This document shows positions 20,433-30,089 of a DNA stretch of 64,000 nucleotides, piece after piece. The translations under genes and the position numbers were made by a program. The stretch comes from Polynucleobacter necessarius. Its GTDB lineage: Bacteria > Pseudomonadota > Gammaproteobacteria > Burkholderiales > Burkholderiaceae. The stretch is taken from the NCBI RefSeq assembly GCF_900096765.1, contig NZ_LT615228.1, positions 68,669 to 132,668 on the forward strand, written 5' to 3'. The notes beneath the pieces were generated by a model. It saw nothing but the letters and a program-made list of their open reading frames with translations, was not told the origin of the DNA and ran no database searches. Positions within the stretch are counted from its first letter, which is position 1. The number at the start of each line of letters is the position of its first letter.

Positions 20433-21182
20433 ATGGCCTCGATTCGCGTGGTTGACGAGCCTGCTTTTGTATTGCATAGCATTCCCTATAAAGAAACCAG
20501 CCTCATACTGGATGTTTTCACCCGTCAGTATGGGCGCATGGCTTTAATTGCTAAAGGCGCTAAACGTCCTCGCTCAACATTACGCCCAGTGTTGCAACGT
20601 TTTCAACCGCTCTTGGTGTCTTGGAGTGGTAAGTCTGAGCTTCGCACCCTCACTAAATCGGAGTGGGTTGGTGGCATGCCTTTCTTAGTTGGTGATGCGC
20701 TACTGTGTGGTTTCTATCTCAATGAACTGCTTGTAAAGTTTTTGGCTCGCGAGGATGAATATGAAAAACTCTACGATCGTTATGCGCAGACGATTAATGC
20801 ATTATCTAATCTCGAGTTCGAATCTAAAGGCTTGGAGGAAATTCTGCGTCCATTTGAGCTCTCTCTATTGCAGGAGACTGGTTATGCTGCTGCCCTAGAT
20901 CGCTGCGTGGAAACCAATCAAGCTCCTGATGCTGATACCGAGTATGTCTATCAACCCGAACGTGGCGTGCGTCCAGCCCAAGGGGATGATCCAGGGCATT
21001 GGCCGGTGCTGACCGGCAAATCCTTGCTGGCTATTGCGGCGGGTGATTTTTCAGAGGCGCAGACGCTCTCAGAAAGCAAGCAATTAATGCGCTTTCTCTT
21101 GGGATTGCATTTACAGGACCGGGTATTGACTACCCGTCAAATTTTGATTGATTTAAAAAAATCTAGTAATCTACAGATATGA
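20433..21182 (+). CDS. recO: DNA repair protein RecO
   Basis: Recombination mediator that helps load RecA at gaps with RecR, 249 residues. The N-terminal OB fold has [20 protein letters not shown] (about 12-31) and the RecO-typical [11 protein letters not shown]. The C-terminal helical domain is less conserved and lacks an obvious zinc-finger, as common in betaproteobacteria. It overlaps pdxJ by four bases (ATGA). Confidence 0.93.
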   Translation: MASIRVVDEPAFVLHSIPYKETSLILDVFTRQYGRMALIAKGAKRPRSTLRPVLQRFQPLLVSWSGKSELRTLTKSEWVGGMPFLVGDALLCGFYLNELLVKFLAREDEYEKLYDRYAQTINALSNLEFESKGLEEILRPFELSLLQETGYAAALDRCVETNQAPDADTEYVYQPERGVRPAQGDDPGHWPVLTGKSLLAIAAGDFSEAQTLSESKQLMRFLLGLHLQDRVLTTRQILIDLKKSSNLQI

Positions 21183-21937
21183 GCATAGGCCCAACCTTAG
21201 AACTTGGAATCAATATTGATCATGTTGCGACTTTGCGTAACGCGCGAGGGACTGTGTATCCAGATCCACTGCGAGCAGCTAAGTTAGCAGAAGATGCTGG
21301 CGCTGATTTAATTACCTTGCATTTACGCGAAGATCGTCGCCATATAAAGGATGCAGATCTGTTTGCTTTACGCCCCCTGATTAAAACCCGCATGAACTTG
21401 GAGTGCGCAGTTACACCCGAGATGATTGCGATTGCCTGTCAAGTGAAGCCCCACGATGTTTGCCTGGTCCCGGAGAAACGTGAAGAGGTGACTACAGAGG
21501 GTGGTTTAGATGTGCTGAGTCATTTTGAAGCAGTAAAAAAGGCAACCCAACAATTAAAAGATGCAGGCATACGGGTCTCGTTGTTTATTGATCCTGAGAA
21601 GCAGAAAATTCAGGCTGCTCAGGATGTGGGTGCCACGGTAGTCGAGCTACATACCGGCAGATATGCTGATGTATCTGGTGTAGAGCAGGCTGCTGAACTA
21701 GAGCGTATTCGTAATGCCGCAAGCTTTGGCAAGAGTATTGGCCTTCGAGTCAACGCGGGCCATGGATTGCATGAGGGCAATGTGATGCCGGTTGCAGCGA
21801 TTCCTGAGTTATCGGAGTTAAATATTGGTCATGCGATTGTGGCTGAGGCTTTATTTAAGGGTTGGCAAAACGCGATTGAGGATATGAAGGCCTTAATGGT
21901 TCGAGCTCGACATCAAGACCATATCCGACCTCTTTAA
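21179..21937 (+). CDS. pdxJ: Pyridoxine 5'-phosphate synthase
   Basis: Last ring-closing step of de novo vitamin B6 synthesis (3-amino-1-hydroxyacetone phosphate plus deoxyxylulose phosphate), 252 residues. Signature [18 protein letters not shown] (about 7-24), then [27 protein letters not shown] and VNAGHGL. It sits between recO and acpS, the common order in proteobacteria. Confidence 0.96.
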   Translation: MSIGPTLELGINIDHVATLRNARGTVYPDPLRAAKLAEDAGADLITLHLREDRRHIKDADLFALRPLIKTRMNLECAVTPEMIAIACQVKPHDVCLVPEKREEVTTEGGLDVLSHFEAVKKATQQLKDAGIRVSLFIDPEKQKIQAAQDVGATVVELHTGRYADVSGVEQAAELERIRNAASFGKSIGLRVNAGHGLHEGNVMPVAAIPELSELNIGHAIVAEALFKGWQNAIEDMKALMVRARHQDHIRPL

Positions 21938-21949
21938 TTACGAATACTT

Positions 21950-22342
21950 ATGATCATTGGCATCGGTACGGATATATTGCAGATTAGTCGTTTGCAAGCT
22001 GCCTATGATCGCACTAATGGTCGTTTGGCTGAGAAGATTTTGGGGCCAGATGAGTTATTGGTCTTTCAGAATCGTCTAGCCAGAAATCACAAGCGCGGTA
22101 TTGCATTCTTGGCCACCCGATTTGCGTCAAAAGAAGCTTTTTCAAAGGCGATTGGGTTGGGAATGAGAATGCCAATGACGTGGCGTTCACTCCAGACTCT
22201 AAATGAACCTAGTGGTAAGCCTGTGACGAGTTATCGAGGTGCTTTGGCGCAATTTATGCAGGATCAAAATTGGGAAGCACAGGTGACGGTGAGTGATGAG
22301 CAAGATATGGCCATTGCTCATGTAATTGTTACGCAAAAGTAA
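21950..22342 (+). CDS. acpS: Holo-acyl carrier protein synthase
   Basis: Transfers 4'-phosphopantetheine to AcpP. 130 residues, beginning [15 protein letters not shown] with the magnesium-binding Asp at residue 8; the second metal ligand Glu is in [12 protein letters not shown] (about 63). It appears complete, ending AHVIVTQK. Immediately beyond its stop the nagZ remnant begins, where a deletion has removed the nagZ 5' half. Confidence 0.94.
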   Translation: MIIGIGTDILQISRLQAAYDRTNGRLAEKILGPDELLVFQNRLARNHKRGIAFLATRFASKEAFSKAIGLGMRMPMTWRSLQTLNEPSGKPVTSYRGALAQFMQDQNWEAQVTVSDEQDMAIAHVIVTQK

Positions 22343-22358
22343 GCGCAAATTATTCATA

Positions 22359-22942
22359 TTGAATGAAGGTTTACGTCTTGGTGGAATGGCCAACTGTGGC
22401 AAGCATTTTCCGGGGCACGGTTGGGCAGAAGCAGACTCTCAGACTCTCATATTGCTATCCCAGTTGATGAGCGCTCCTTGTCAGAAATTCTGAACGATGA
22501 TGCCAAGCCTTATGAATGGTTGGATCTCAGTTTGGCAGCTGTGATGCCGGCTCATGTGATCTATCCAAAGGTAGACAAGAATCCTGCTGGCTTTTCTAAA
22601 ATTTGGTTGCATTCCATTCTTCGTCAGGAGCTAGGTTTTGAAGGTGCGATCTTTAGTGACGACCTTTCCATGGAAGGAGCTAGCGTTGCAGGCTCAGTAG
22701 TCAAAGGTGCTGAAATGGCGCTTGATGCAGGTTGCGACGCAGTATTGATTTGTAATCGCCCAGATTTGGCCGATCAATTGCTGAGTCAGCTCAAAGTGAG
22801 CAAGGCTAAGCAATTAGAATCAGCAATGTGCTTAAATCGCTTAATGCCAACAGCATCTTTTAGAACGTGGGATATATTGCAAGAGGAGGCTGAGTATCAG
22901 CACGCCAAGGGATTATTGCAACAACTAAAATTAATCACTTGA
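22359..22942 (+). pseudogene. nagZ: Beta-N-acetylhexosaminidase NagZ, 5'-truncated and frameshifted
   Basis: NagZ (GH3) removes GlcNAc from recycled muropeptides in the cytoplasm. Only the C-terminal part remains. From 22359 the frame reads LNEGLRLGGMANCGKHFPGHGW, the family's KHFPGHG active-site region, and then an exact 8-bp duplication (22433-22448) shifts the frame. The remaining stretch DSHIAIPVDERSL..., FSDDLSM (catalytic Asp motif) to the stop at 22942 is intact in the new frame. About 160 N-terminal residues expected from the family are missing, and the remnant starts only 17 bp after the acpS stop with an in-frame stop upstream. So there are two independent lesions: a deletion at the acpS junction and a slippage duplication. 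Confidence 0.88.
22433..22448. repeat. 8-bp exact tandem duplication in nagZ
   Basis: AGACTCTC at 22433-22440 is repeated at 22441-22448. Removing one copy restores the frame GWAEADSHIAIPVD across the NagZ active-site loop. Confidence 0.9.
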
Positions 22943-23000
22943 TGATTTAAGCGACCCAGGAAGGCTCGGGTGTGACTCATTGGGTAAGAAAATAGGCAAG

Positions 23001-23028
23001 AAAAAAGCCCGGCTGGCCGGGCTTTTTA
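23001..23028. terminator. Bidirectional terminator between nagZ remnant and efp
   Basis: AAAAAAGCCCGGC / GCCGGGCTTTTT: a seven-pair GC stem with a two-base loop and A/T tracts on both sides, between convergent nagZ and efp. Confidence 0.9.
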
Positions 23029-23046
23029 ACATCAGTAGCTAGCTAA

Positions 23047-23607
23047 TTAGTTAGCGCGGCTACGATATTCACCAGTACGAGTATCGATTTCGATCTTATC
23101 GCCAGTGTTGCAAAACAAGGGCACTTGCAATTCATAGCCAGTAGCTAATTTTGCTGTCTTTAATACTTTCCCTGAGCTGGTGTCGCCTTTGACTGCAGGT
23201 TCTGTGTAAGTGATCTCGCGAATGAGTGAGTTAGGCATTGCAACGGAGAGCGCTTTGCCTTCGTAGAATACAACTTCGCATGGCATACCTTCTTCGAGGT
23301 AGTTCAATGCATCACCCATGAATTCAGATTCCACTTCATATTGGTTGTAATCACTGTCCATGAATACATACATTGGGTCTGCAAAGTAAGAATAAGTACA
23401 CTCTTTTTTATCTAGGATCACGACATCAAATTTGTCATCCGCTTTGTAAACGCCTTCGTTGGGCGCGCTAGTTAACAAATTCTTAAATTTCATTTTCACA
23501 ACAGAGGAGTTGCGGCCTGAGCGGCTGTATTCGGCCTTTAATACGACCATGGCATCGGCGCCAATCATAACTACGTTACCAACGCGGAGTTCTTGTGCTG
23601 TTTTCAT
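23047..23607 (-). CDS. efp: Elongation factor P (Arg32 type)
   Basis: Relieves ribosome stalling at polyproline. 186 residues, three-domain EF-P. The loop reads [14 protein letters not shown], placing Arg at position 32 where E. coli has Lys34. This is the EF-P subfamily rhamnosylated by EarP, and the earP gene is directly upstream on the same strand. The C-terminus [15 protein letters not shown] is canonical. Probably cotranscribed with earP (84-bp gap). Confidence 0.96.
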   Translation of the reverse strand: MKTAQELRVGNVVMIGADAMVVLKAEYSRSGRNSSVVKMKFKNLLTSAPNEGVYKADDKFDVVILDKKECTYSYFADPMYVFMDSDYNQYEVESEFMGDALNYLEEGMPCEVVFYEGKALSVAMPNSLIREITYTEPAVKGDTSSGKVLKTAKLATGYELQVPLFCNTGDKIEIDTRTGEYRSRAN

Positions 23608-23691
23608 CTTGCTATTCCTGGCGCAGAGTGATTTCTGCGGTTTTTATCAAAAACAAGATTGTAACCGCCCGCAAGGCTTTATTGCTTGGCT

Positions 23692-24762
23692 CTAGGTGAC
23701 AAACCGCAGTAGGCGTGCTGCCAGGCCACCATCCCCTTGTTTTTGAAGTAATTGGCTGCGCCAGGTCTTGGCATGAGTCTGCCAAGCATCTATTGATTCA
23801 AGCCATTCACTGGGCATTGCCCAGGTCATTGCCGTAATGGTAGCAAGTCTGAGGTCCTGATTGGCGTTTTCAAGGTAGAGGTCTAAGAAGGCAGCTAACT
23901 TCACTTCATGAGCGCGATCTTCCTGAGGATAGATGTGCCAAATAAAAGGTTTTCCTGCTAGCTGGGCGCGCACAAAAGAGTCCTCTCCGCGAACAATATT
24001 AAAGTCGCATTGAGATAAAACCCAGTCATATTCATCCTGCGATACAAATGGCATGGAACGTAGTAGAACGTTCGTTGGCAAATGAAGCGGTTGTTCGCCA
24101 TAGAGATTTAACTGCTCCGCATGACCATGGGCAAGTATTACATCGACATTGTCACCAAGTGAGCTCAAACTCTCTAACCATTTTCGTAAGGGCGCTCCGG
24201 GGTAGCAGAAGATGCTGATGCGTTTGGCGCCAGGGCGCAGTTGCGACCAAACTGGTTTTAAATCCTCAGGGATTTTTTCTGCAACCAAATATCCTTCTGG
24301 CGGAACGGGGTCAATTAATAGACCGCCGACTTCATCTTGAAATCCAGGGAAGAAGAAATACTTTGCAATACCGTGCGATTGGGGGGAAGCCTTGGCATGA
24401 AAATCGGCAATCCAGGGTTCTGCGCTCAGATACTCTAAATTAATAATGATGGGTTTAATAGGTGCAACAAAGAGGCCTGCCAGATAGCGCTCGGGTAAGT
24501 CGCAGCCAAAGGCCTCAATTACCACGTCCGGTGTTTGTACTGGATGCCGTGAATTGCTAAAGCTTGCTTCCCAGGGTAGGAGATCAATTTTTTGCACAAT
24601 TGCAGGTTCTACGCCAGAAGCGAGTAAATTGAGGGTTGGCAGGTCGTCGCAGAAAATGCGTACCTCTTGCCCATGAAGGCTTGATAAGCTTCGGGCTAGG
24701 CGCCAGCAAACACCAGTATCACCATAGTTATCGACGATTTGGCAGAAAATATCCCAACGCAT
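23692..24762 (-). CDS. earP: EF-P arginine rhamnosyltransferase EarP
   Basis: Glycosyltransferase (GT104, formerly DUF2331) that adds rhamnose from dTDP-L-rhamnose to Arg32 of EF-P. 356 residues. The start [20 protein letters not shown] is highly typical; the nucleotide-sugar site is in [23 protein letters not shown] (about 260-282; Asp and Glu of the GEDSF motif are key). It forms an operon with efp. Its ATG overlaps the ATG of the divergent uvrC in a shared CATG (24760-24763), so no spacer remains. Confidence 0.94.
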   Translation of the reverse strand: MRWDIFCQIVDNYGDTGVCWRLARSLSSLHGQEVRIFCDDLPTLNLLASGVEPAIVQKIDLLPWEASFSNSRHPVQTPDVVIEAFGCDLPERYLAGLFVAPIKPIIINLEYLSAEPWIADFHAKASPQSHGIAKYFFFPGFQDEVGGLLIDPVPPEGYLVAEKIPEDLKPVWSQLRPGAKRISIFCYPGAPLRKWLESLSSLGDNVDVILAHGHAEQLNLYGEQPLHLPTNVLLRSMPFVSQDEYDWVLSQCDFNIVRGEDSFVRAQLAGKPFIWHIYPQEDRAHEVKLAAFLDLYLENANQDLRLATITAMTWAMPSEWLESIDAWQTHAKTWRSQLLQKQGDGGLAARLLRFVT

Positions 24763-26677
24763 GAGTAATTCGCTTTTCGAAACCCTTCAGCAGGATGTTA
24801 AACGGCTACCCGGATTGCCGGGGGTGTATCGCTTCTTTGATGAAGCGGGAAACATTTTGTATGTAGGCAAAGCGCGTAACCTTAAAAAGCGGGTATCGAG
24901 TTATTTTCAGTGTACACAGCTATCACCGCGTATTGAGCTGATGGTGGGCAAAATTGCCCGCTATGAAACTACAGTAACACGGACTGAAACAGAAGCCCTC
25001 ATTCTAGAGAACAATCTCATTAAAGAGTTGGCTCCGCCTTTTAATATTCTGTTCCGCGACGACAAGTCTTATCCGTATGTGATGTTAACGGGGCATCAGT
25101 TTCCACGTTTAGCATCTTATCGCGGAAAAGTGGATAAACGTAATCATTACTTCGGGCCGTTCCCCAATAGCTGGGCTGTGCGCAATAGTGTGCAGATTTT
25201 GCAAAAAGTATTTCGCTTAAGAACTTGCGAAGACTCTGTGTTTAAAAATCGGAGTCGTCCTTGTTTATTGCATCAAATTCATCGTTGTAGCGCCCCGTGC
25301 GTTGGGCGTCTGAGTGTAGAACAGTATGGGCAGGATGTGGCCCAGGCAACGCGCTTTCTAGAGGGCGATCACTCTCGCGTTTTATCGGAGCTTGAAAAAG
25401 AGATGCATGCCCACAGCGAAGCGATGGAATTTGAAATGGCTGCAGTATTACGTGATCGGATTGCTGATCTCTCGAGTGTTTTGCAGCAGCAAGCTATGGA
25501 TACAGTTGCTGAAGGCGAAGGTGATGTTGACATCATTGCTGTAGCGCAAATGGAAGGCATGGTTTGTGTCAATTTAGCCATGGTGCGTGGCGGCCGCCAT
25601 TTGGGTGATAGAGCGTATTTTCCTAAAGGGTTACGAACAACATCTGGTCAACTTCCGGAGCCTACAGAAATTTTAGAGGCCTTCATCGCGCAGCATTATT
25701 TAGAGGAGCCTAGTTATGGTGAAGGCTCGCCAAGCAACTTAATCCCACCGGTATTAGTTTTAAATCATCCGCTGCGATCTACTGGCGATGATGTGACTCA
25801 GCTTGACGACGCTCCACCTGAAGATCTCCATGATCTATTAAATGCACAAGCTGGCAAAAAAATTACCTTCTTGCACCAGCCTCAAGGTCAACGACGCCAT
25901 TGGCTAGCAATGGCTGAAGGCAATGCTAAGTTAGCTTTAACTAAACGTTTAGTAGAGACGGGCGGACAGTTAGCAAGGGCGCGAGCTTTGGTGGATATTC
26001 TTGGTTTGGATATTGAGGGCTTAGAACATTTACGGATTGAGTGTTTTGATATTAGCCACACCTCAGGGGAGGCTACCCAAGCTTCTTGTGTGGTCTATTC
26101 CAAGAATGCTATGCAATCGGGTGAATATCGTCGCTTTAATATTAACGACATTACACCGGGTGATGATTACGCAGCTATGCGTCAGGTATTGCAACGACGC
26201 TACGCCAACTTTCAGGAACTGCCGCCAGAAAAAATGCCACAAGTGATTTTGATTGATGGCGGTAAGGGCCAGGTTGAAATGGCAAGACAGGTGTTATCAG
26301 AATTCGGGATGGATGTCGGTTTGATCGCTGGTGTTGCCAAAGGCGAGGGGCGTAAAGTCGGTTTAGAAACCTTGATATTTGCAGATGGCCGCGAACCATT
26401 AGCCCTAGGAATTGATAGTGCAGCTTTATTGCTCATAGCTCAGATTCGAGATGAGGCTCATCGATTCGCCATTACCGGTATGCGGGCAAAGCGTGCTAAG
26501 GCTCGGACGGTATCGCGACTAGAGGAGATCGAAGGAATTGGCGCTAAAAGACGACAAAAGCTCTTAGCTCGCTTTGGGGGTCTAAAGGGTGTGGCGAACG
26601 CTAGTGTTGAGGAGATTGCGAGCGTTGAAGGGGTATCTATCACCTTGGCTGAACAGATTTATCGCCAGCTGCACTAA
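24761..26677 (+). CDS. uvrC: Excinuclease ABC subunit C
   Basis: Dual-incision endonuclease of nucleotide excision repair, 638 residues. N-terminal GIY-YIG nuclease ([25 protein letters not shown], split over 19-43), UVR helix pair near 215, UvrC RNase H-like domain with [10 protein letters not shown] (about 428) and DGGKGQ, and a C-terminal tandem helix-hairpin-helix ([11 protein letters not shown]...[10 protein letters not shown]). The start codon overlaps the divergent earP start. Its promoter must therefore lie inside earP coding sequence. Confidence 0.96.
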   Translation: MSNSLFETLQQDVKRLPGLPGVYRFFDEAGNILYVGKARNLKKRVSSYFQCTQLSPRIELMVGKIARYETTVTRTETEALILENNLIKELAPPFNILFRDDKSYPYVMLTGHQFPRLASYRGKVDKRNHYFGPFPNSWAVRNSVQILQKVFRLRTCEDSVFKNRSRPCLLHQIHRCSAPCVGRLSVEQYGQDVAQATRFLEGDHSRVLSELEKEMHAHSEAMEFEMAAVLRDRIADLSSVLQQQAMDTVAEGEGDVDIIAVAQMEGMVCVNLAMVRGGRHLGDRAYFPKGLRTTSGQLPEPTEILEAFIAQHYLEEPSYGEGSPSNLIPPVLVLNHPLRSTGDDVTQLDDAPPEDLHDLLNAQAGKKITFLHQPQGQRRHWLAMAEGNAKLALTKRLVETGGQLARARALVDILGLDIEGLEHLRIECFDISHTSGEATQASCVVYSKNAMQSGEYRRFNINDITPGDDYAAMRQVLQRRYANFQELPPEKMPQVILIDGGKGQVEMARQVLSEFGMDVGLIAGVAKGEGRKVGLETLIFADGREPLALGIDSAALLLIAQIRDEAHRFAITGMRAKRAKARTVSRLEEIEGIGAKRRQKLLARFGGLKGVANASVEEIASVEGVSITLAEQIYRQLH

Positions 26678-26709
26678 AGTAGTCACTCTATTTAGTTTAT
26701 GCTTAGCAA

Positions 26710-27285
26710 ATGCCATTCAATCTTCCTATTGCGCTAACTTGGCTGCGTGTTGCGGCAATCCCATTGCTGGTGGCAATCTTTTATGTTCCAAATTCTTTGT
26801 TTAGTCCGTTTGAAAAGAATCTCATCGGAGCAGTCATTTTCGTTTTGGCAGCACTGACTGATTGGTTAGATGGTTTTCTAGCGCGTCGGCTAAAACAAGA
26901 ATCTGCCTTTGGTCAGTTCTTAGATCCTGTTGCGGATAAATTAATTGTGGCAGCAGCTCTCCTTGTTTTATTGAACATGGATCGTGTGCAAGTCTGGGTA
27001 GCTTTGGTCATCATCGGTCGAGAAATTACGATCTCCGCCTTAAGGGAGTGGATGGCACTGCTTGGGGCTGGGAAAAGCGTTGCTGTTCATATGGTTGGTA
27101 AGCTAAAAACGACTGCGCAACTTATCGCCATTCCTTTTTTGTTACTCAATGACACTTTATTTGGATGGTTGGATTGTGCTAAGTTGGGCACTTGGTTGAT
27201 TTGGGTCGCAGCCTTTTTAACGCTTTGGTCAATGTTTTATTACCTAAAAAAGGCGTTGCCCCAATTGGTTGGCAAGGTGGATTAA
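26710..27285 (+). CDS. pgsA: CDP-diacylglycerol--glycerol-3-phosphate 3-phosphatidyltransferase
   Basis: Membrane enzyme committing CDP-DAG to phosphatidylglycerol. 191 residues with several hydrophobic helices. The CDP-alcohol phosphatidyltransferase motif DG..AR........G...D...D is clear: DWLDGFLARRLKQE then FGQFLDPVADKL (about 56-83). uvrC-pgsA followed by tRNA genes is a common proteobacterial order. Confidence 0.95.
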   Translation: MPFNLPIALTWLRVAAIPLLVAIFYVPNSLFSPFEKNLIGAVIFVLAALTDWLDGFLARRLKQESAFGQFLDPVADKLIVAAALLVLLNMDRVQVWVALVIIGREITISALREWMALLGAGKSVAVHMVGKLKTTAQLIAIPFLLLNDTLFGWLDCAKLGTWLIWVAAFLTLWSMFYYLKKALPQLVGKVD

Positions 27286-27412
27286 TACGATACACCCCCA
27301 GCCAGATTGGCTTTGCGGGCTCAGCGTTGATCCCGTTTTCACCCCTTCAATTAGGAATAATGCTTTCTTGGCGATTGTTTGTTAAACTATTGCCCTGTTT
27401 AGCCCTGTTTAT

Positions 27413-27488
27413 GCGGGAATAGCTCAGCTGGTAGAGCGATACCTTGCCAAGGTATAGGTCGGGAGTTCGAACCTCCTTTCCCGCTCCA
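27413..27488 (+). tRNA. tRNA-Gly (GCC)
   Basis: 76 bases including the encoded CCA. Acceptor GCGGGAA/TTCCCGC, D-arm AGCTCAGCTGGTAGAGC, anticodon loop TTGCCAA with GCC, T-arm GGGAGTTCGAACCTCC. Confidence 0.96.
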
Positions 27489-27539
27489 AGTTCGATGGGA
27501 AGCCCTGAAAAGCTTCCCATTTTTGATTTTGGTATATCT

Positions 27540-27613
27540 GGCGCGTTGGCCGAGTGGTTAGGCAGGAGCCTGCAAAGCTTCGTACGGGGGTTCGATTCCC
27601 TCACGCGCCTCCA
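27540..27613 (+). tRNA. tRNA-Cys (GCA)
   Basis: 74 bases with encoded CCA. Acceptor GGCGCGT/ACGCGCC, anticodon loop CTGCAAA with GCA, T-arm GGGGGTTCGATTCCCTC. It lies 51 bp after tRNA-Gly and is probably cotranscribed. Confidence 0.95.
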
Positions 27614-27699
27614 GTAATTTTGCTTGACGAAATAGGTGCATCACCTAAAATGGTTTTAATTAATGTAAGCAAGATGCACGGACACTCTAAAGCGTAGAC

Positions 27700-28164
27700 A
27701 TGATCAAACCCCAAACCCTTAAAGTTAGCGCAATCACTTTATTTTTTCCGCAATCTTAGGTGCGTGTGCAATATCTGGCGATTCCCCATCCGGAACACCT
27801 GCTGAGGTACAAGAATTACAAACGCAACTTCTGGGCGATATGCCACTGCCACAGGGCGCAAAGATTGCTGGCTCTGACCCCATCATTATTGGCGGTGGTA
27901 ATCAGTGGGTTGGCAGAGCAGTGGTCAATGCCTTGCAGGGTGCTACCGATGTGTATGCATTCTTTCAGTCCGAATATCCTAAATCTGGATGGACTATACA
28001 GTGAGAGCGCAGTAAAAGCAAAGTCCAGTATTTTAGTTTTTACCAAGGGCGATAGAACCGCAACAGTTGAAGTTGTTGAAGGGTCCCTTGGCGGACCCAA
28101 ATCCATTATTGTGATAACTTCGTCTCCCAAGAATGCAAACGTGATTGTTCCAACGCGTAAGTAG
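27700..28164 (+). pseudogene. Putative lipoprotein, twice frameshifted
   Basis: A coherent protein of about 155 residues can be read only by changing frame twice. The start MIKPQTLKVSAITLFF at 27700 hits a stop at a six-T run (27742-27747). The second frame continues with ILGACAISGDSP (a lipobox-like LGAC), QLLGDMPLPQGAKIAGSDPI, then a stop at about 28001. The third frame carries ESAVKAKSSILVFTKGDRTA to VIVPTRK at 28164. I do not recognise a named family; the design is a small outer-membrane lipoprotein. Both lesions are single- or two-base events. It sits between tRNA-Cys and convergent lexA. Confidence 0.7.
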
Positions 28165-28183
28165 TTCGTCAATTGCAGTTAAT

Positions 28184-28217
28184 AAAAAAAAGCCTCTATT
28201 TAGAGGCCTTTTGTTTT
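28184..28217. terminator. Bidirectional terminator between lipoprotein remnant and lexA
   Basis: AAAAAAAAGCCTCTA / TAGAGGCCTTTTGTTTT: a stem of about seven pairs with two-base loop and A/T tracts on both sides; serves lexA on the minus strand. Confidence 0.8.
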
Positions 28218-28232
28218 GCGTCATTGATCTAA

Positions 28233-28952
28233 CTAGAGATCCTCTGCACGGATTAGGCCAACTGCCTGACCTTCAATTGCAAAGATGGGGTGACGGCTAT
28301 CCACCAGAATATTTTTGAAGTCCGGGTTCTCGGCTTGTAATTCAATCACCACCCCATTGGCGGTTTTCTTTTGCTGCCAACGCTTCACAGTGACTTCATC
28401 ATCTAAGCGTGCAACAACAATATCGCCATTGCGCACCTTGGTTGTTTTTCTCACGGCCAAATAATCACCGTCTAATATTCCGGCATCACGCATGCTCATG
28501 CCTTTTACTTTTAATAAGTAATCAGCACCTTTGCTAAATAAGCTTGGATCAATCGGCACTTGTTTTTCAATATGCTCTACCGCCATGATGGGGGATCCTG
28601 CAGCAACTCTACCAATCAATGGCAATGTGAGTTGTTGTAGTGCGCCCGATGGGAGAGACAATTGACGATATTGATTTGAATGCTGCGTTTGATTGAATCG
28701 TTGCGGAATACGAATGCCGCGTGAGGTGCCTGGGGTTAATTCGATATAACCTTTTTTTGCCAGAGCACGTAGGTGCTCTTCAGCAGCGTTTGCAGATGCG
28801 AATCCAAGTTGGGTAGCAATTTCAGCTCGAGTCGGGGGAAGGCCACTCTCATCAATGGCTTTGGTGATGAGTTCCAAAATCTCGCTCTGGCGTGGAGTGA
28901 GTTTAGGGAGGGCAGTTAGCCCCTCTTGAAAATTGACTGTATTTATGTCCAT
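28233..28952 (-). CDS. lexA: LexA repressor
   Basis: SOS repressor and self-cleaving protease, 239 residues. N-terminal winged helix ([25 protein letters not shown]), the Ala-Gly cleavage site in GRVAAGSPI, the catalytic Ser in KGMSMRDAG and Lys in [11 protein letters not shown] 28952 is the only usable start and gives about 14 residues more than E. coli LexA. There is no Shine-Dalgarno upstream. Instead a promoter and operator end at the ATG (see 28954-28987), so a leaderless, autoregulated mRNA is predicted. Confidence 0.94.
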   Translation of the reverse strand: MDINTVNFQEGLTALPKLTPRQSEILELITKAIDESGLPPTRAEIATQLGFASANAAEEHLRALAKKGYIELTPGTSRGIRIPQRFNQTQHSNQYRQLSLPSGALQQLTLPLIGRVAAGSPIMAVEHIEKQVPIDPSLFSKGADYLLKVKGMSMRDAGILDGDYLAVRKTTKVRNGDIVVARLDDEVTVKRWQQKKTANGVVIELQAENPDFKNILVDSRHPIFAIEGQAVGLIRAEDL

Positions 28953-28953
28953 A

Positions 28954-28987
28954 CTGGGATTGTATACAGCACTATTTAAGAATTCAA
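28954..28987 (-). promoter_or_regulatory. lexA promoter with overlapping LexA operator
   Basis: Minus strand: -35 TTGAAT (28987-28982), 17-bp spacer, -10 TACAAT (28964-28959), then seven bases to the A of the lexA ATG. The operator CTGTATACAATCCCAG (28969-28954) matches CTGT-N8-ACAG except one base (CCAG) and covers the -10 box. Confidence 0.65.
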
Positions 28988-29012
28988 GTTATTTAGAGGG
29001 GATAATAGGGGT

Positions 29013-30089
29013 ATGAGTTCAATTAATCGTAATCTGGATCAATTTCCCCATATTCTGGTTCTGGGTATGGGCGGCACTATTGCGGGCTTGGCACCTAACC
29101 CTAATGAAAATCCCCTGCAATACGAGGCTGGCCAAGTTGAGGTGAGAGCTTTGTTGGCTCATGTGCAGTCAGCTATTCCTAGTGGAACAGCGCTGGTATC
29201 TCGTCAGGTGGCTAATATCAACAGTCGCGATCTTTCTAATGGGGAGTTATCAGAGCTCGGCTGTGTCGTACGTGAGGCCCTTGTAAATCCAATGGTTGCG
29301 GGGATAGTGATCACTCACGGCACTGATACGATTGAAGAAACAGGCATTTTTTTACAGCTTACCTGTGGGAATAATGCTCAAAATTTAGGCAAACGAGTGA
29401 TCTTGACGGGGGCGATGTTCCCTGCGAATGCACCCAAGGCAGATGGCCCATCTAATCTCTTAGATGCGATCCGCTGGGCTTCAACCCCTTTAGATAATTG
29501 TCCTGGTGGAATTTACGCTGTCATGGATGGCAGGGCTTGCATGGCGATGGACTTAGCTAAACGCCACGCTAGCGCCCTAAATGCCCCAATTATGGGTTCC
29601 CCGAGTAGTTCAGCGGGCTTGATTAACCCATCTTGGCTCTCGGGAGTAAAGGCAGTTGAGGCAGCCTGGACGGAGGATTTACCAATTCCCAAGGAGAATG
29701 AGTGGTCTTGGGTGGAGATTTTGACTAGTCACGCTGGCGCTCGATCAGAGATGGTTTCGCATTGGCTCAATTCTGAAGTTTCAGGTTTGATTTTGGCTGG
29801 TAGCGGTATGGGTGGATTGCACCAGGAATGGCAAAAACCGCTGATGGAGGCTGCCTATCGAGGTATTGCCTTAGTGAGAACGACGCGCACAGGTGCTGGG
29901 GTCACTTTACCCAATATGCCCGATAAAGAGATGCCAGGTTGCCTAGCCTCTGGCACTCTCTCAGCCCCCAGGGCTCGAATTGCTCTTCAACTGGCTCTGA
30001 ACGCTGAAAAACAGGCCAAGTTGGCTGGTAAATCTCTGACTTGGCAGGATTTTTTTGCTAGAATAGCGGTCTTGCCTGAAATCAGGTGA
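29013..30089 (+). CDS. L-asparaginase, cytoplasmic type
   Basis: A 358-residue asparaginase/glutaminase-fold enzyme hydrolysing L-asparagine to aspartate and ammonia. The nucleophile Thr is in LGMGGTIAGL (about 19-28), and the second motif TDTIEET follows GIVITHG (about 98-110), supplying the catalytic Thr-Asp pair; a Lys appears in PKADGPSN. No signal peptide is visible, so it should act in the cytoplasm. Start ATG 29013 follows GAGGGGATAATAGGGG. It is divergent from lexA. The promoter of the ribosomal operon lies inside its 3' end. Confidence 0.88.
   Translation: MSSINRNLDQFPHILVLGMGGTIAGLAPNPNENPLQYEAGQVEVRALLAHVQSAIPSGTALVSRQVANINSRDLSNGELSELGCVVREALVNPMVAGIVITHGTDTIEETGIFLQLTCGNNAQNLGKRVILTGAMFPANAPKADGPSNLLDAIRWASTPLDNCPGGIYAVMDGRACMAMDLAKRHASALNAPIMGSPSSSAGLINPSWLSGVKAVEAAWTEDLPIPKENEWSWVEILTSHAGARSEMVSHWLNSEVSGLILAGSGMGGLHQEWQKPLMEAAYRGIALVRTTRTGAGVTLPNMPDKEMPGCLASGTLSAPRARIALQLALNAEKQAKLAGKSLTWQDFFARIAVLPEIR
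30036..30064 (+). promoter_or_regulatory. Promoter of the rpsF-dnaB operon
   Basis: CTGACT (30036-30041), 17 bp, TAGAAT (30059-30064) with an extended TG at 30056-30057. It lies inside the end of the asparaginase gene and predicts a leader of about 160 bases. Confidence 0.5.

Noticed and set aside
27413..28164. tRNA-Gly/tRNA-Cys region as an integration site of a mobile element
   Set aside because: No integrase, no direct repeat of the tRNA 3' end and no foreign genes found; the damaged lipoprotein gene looks like ordinary decay.
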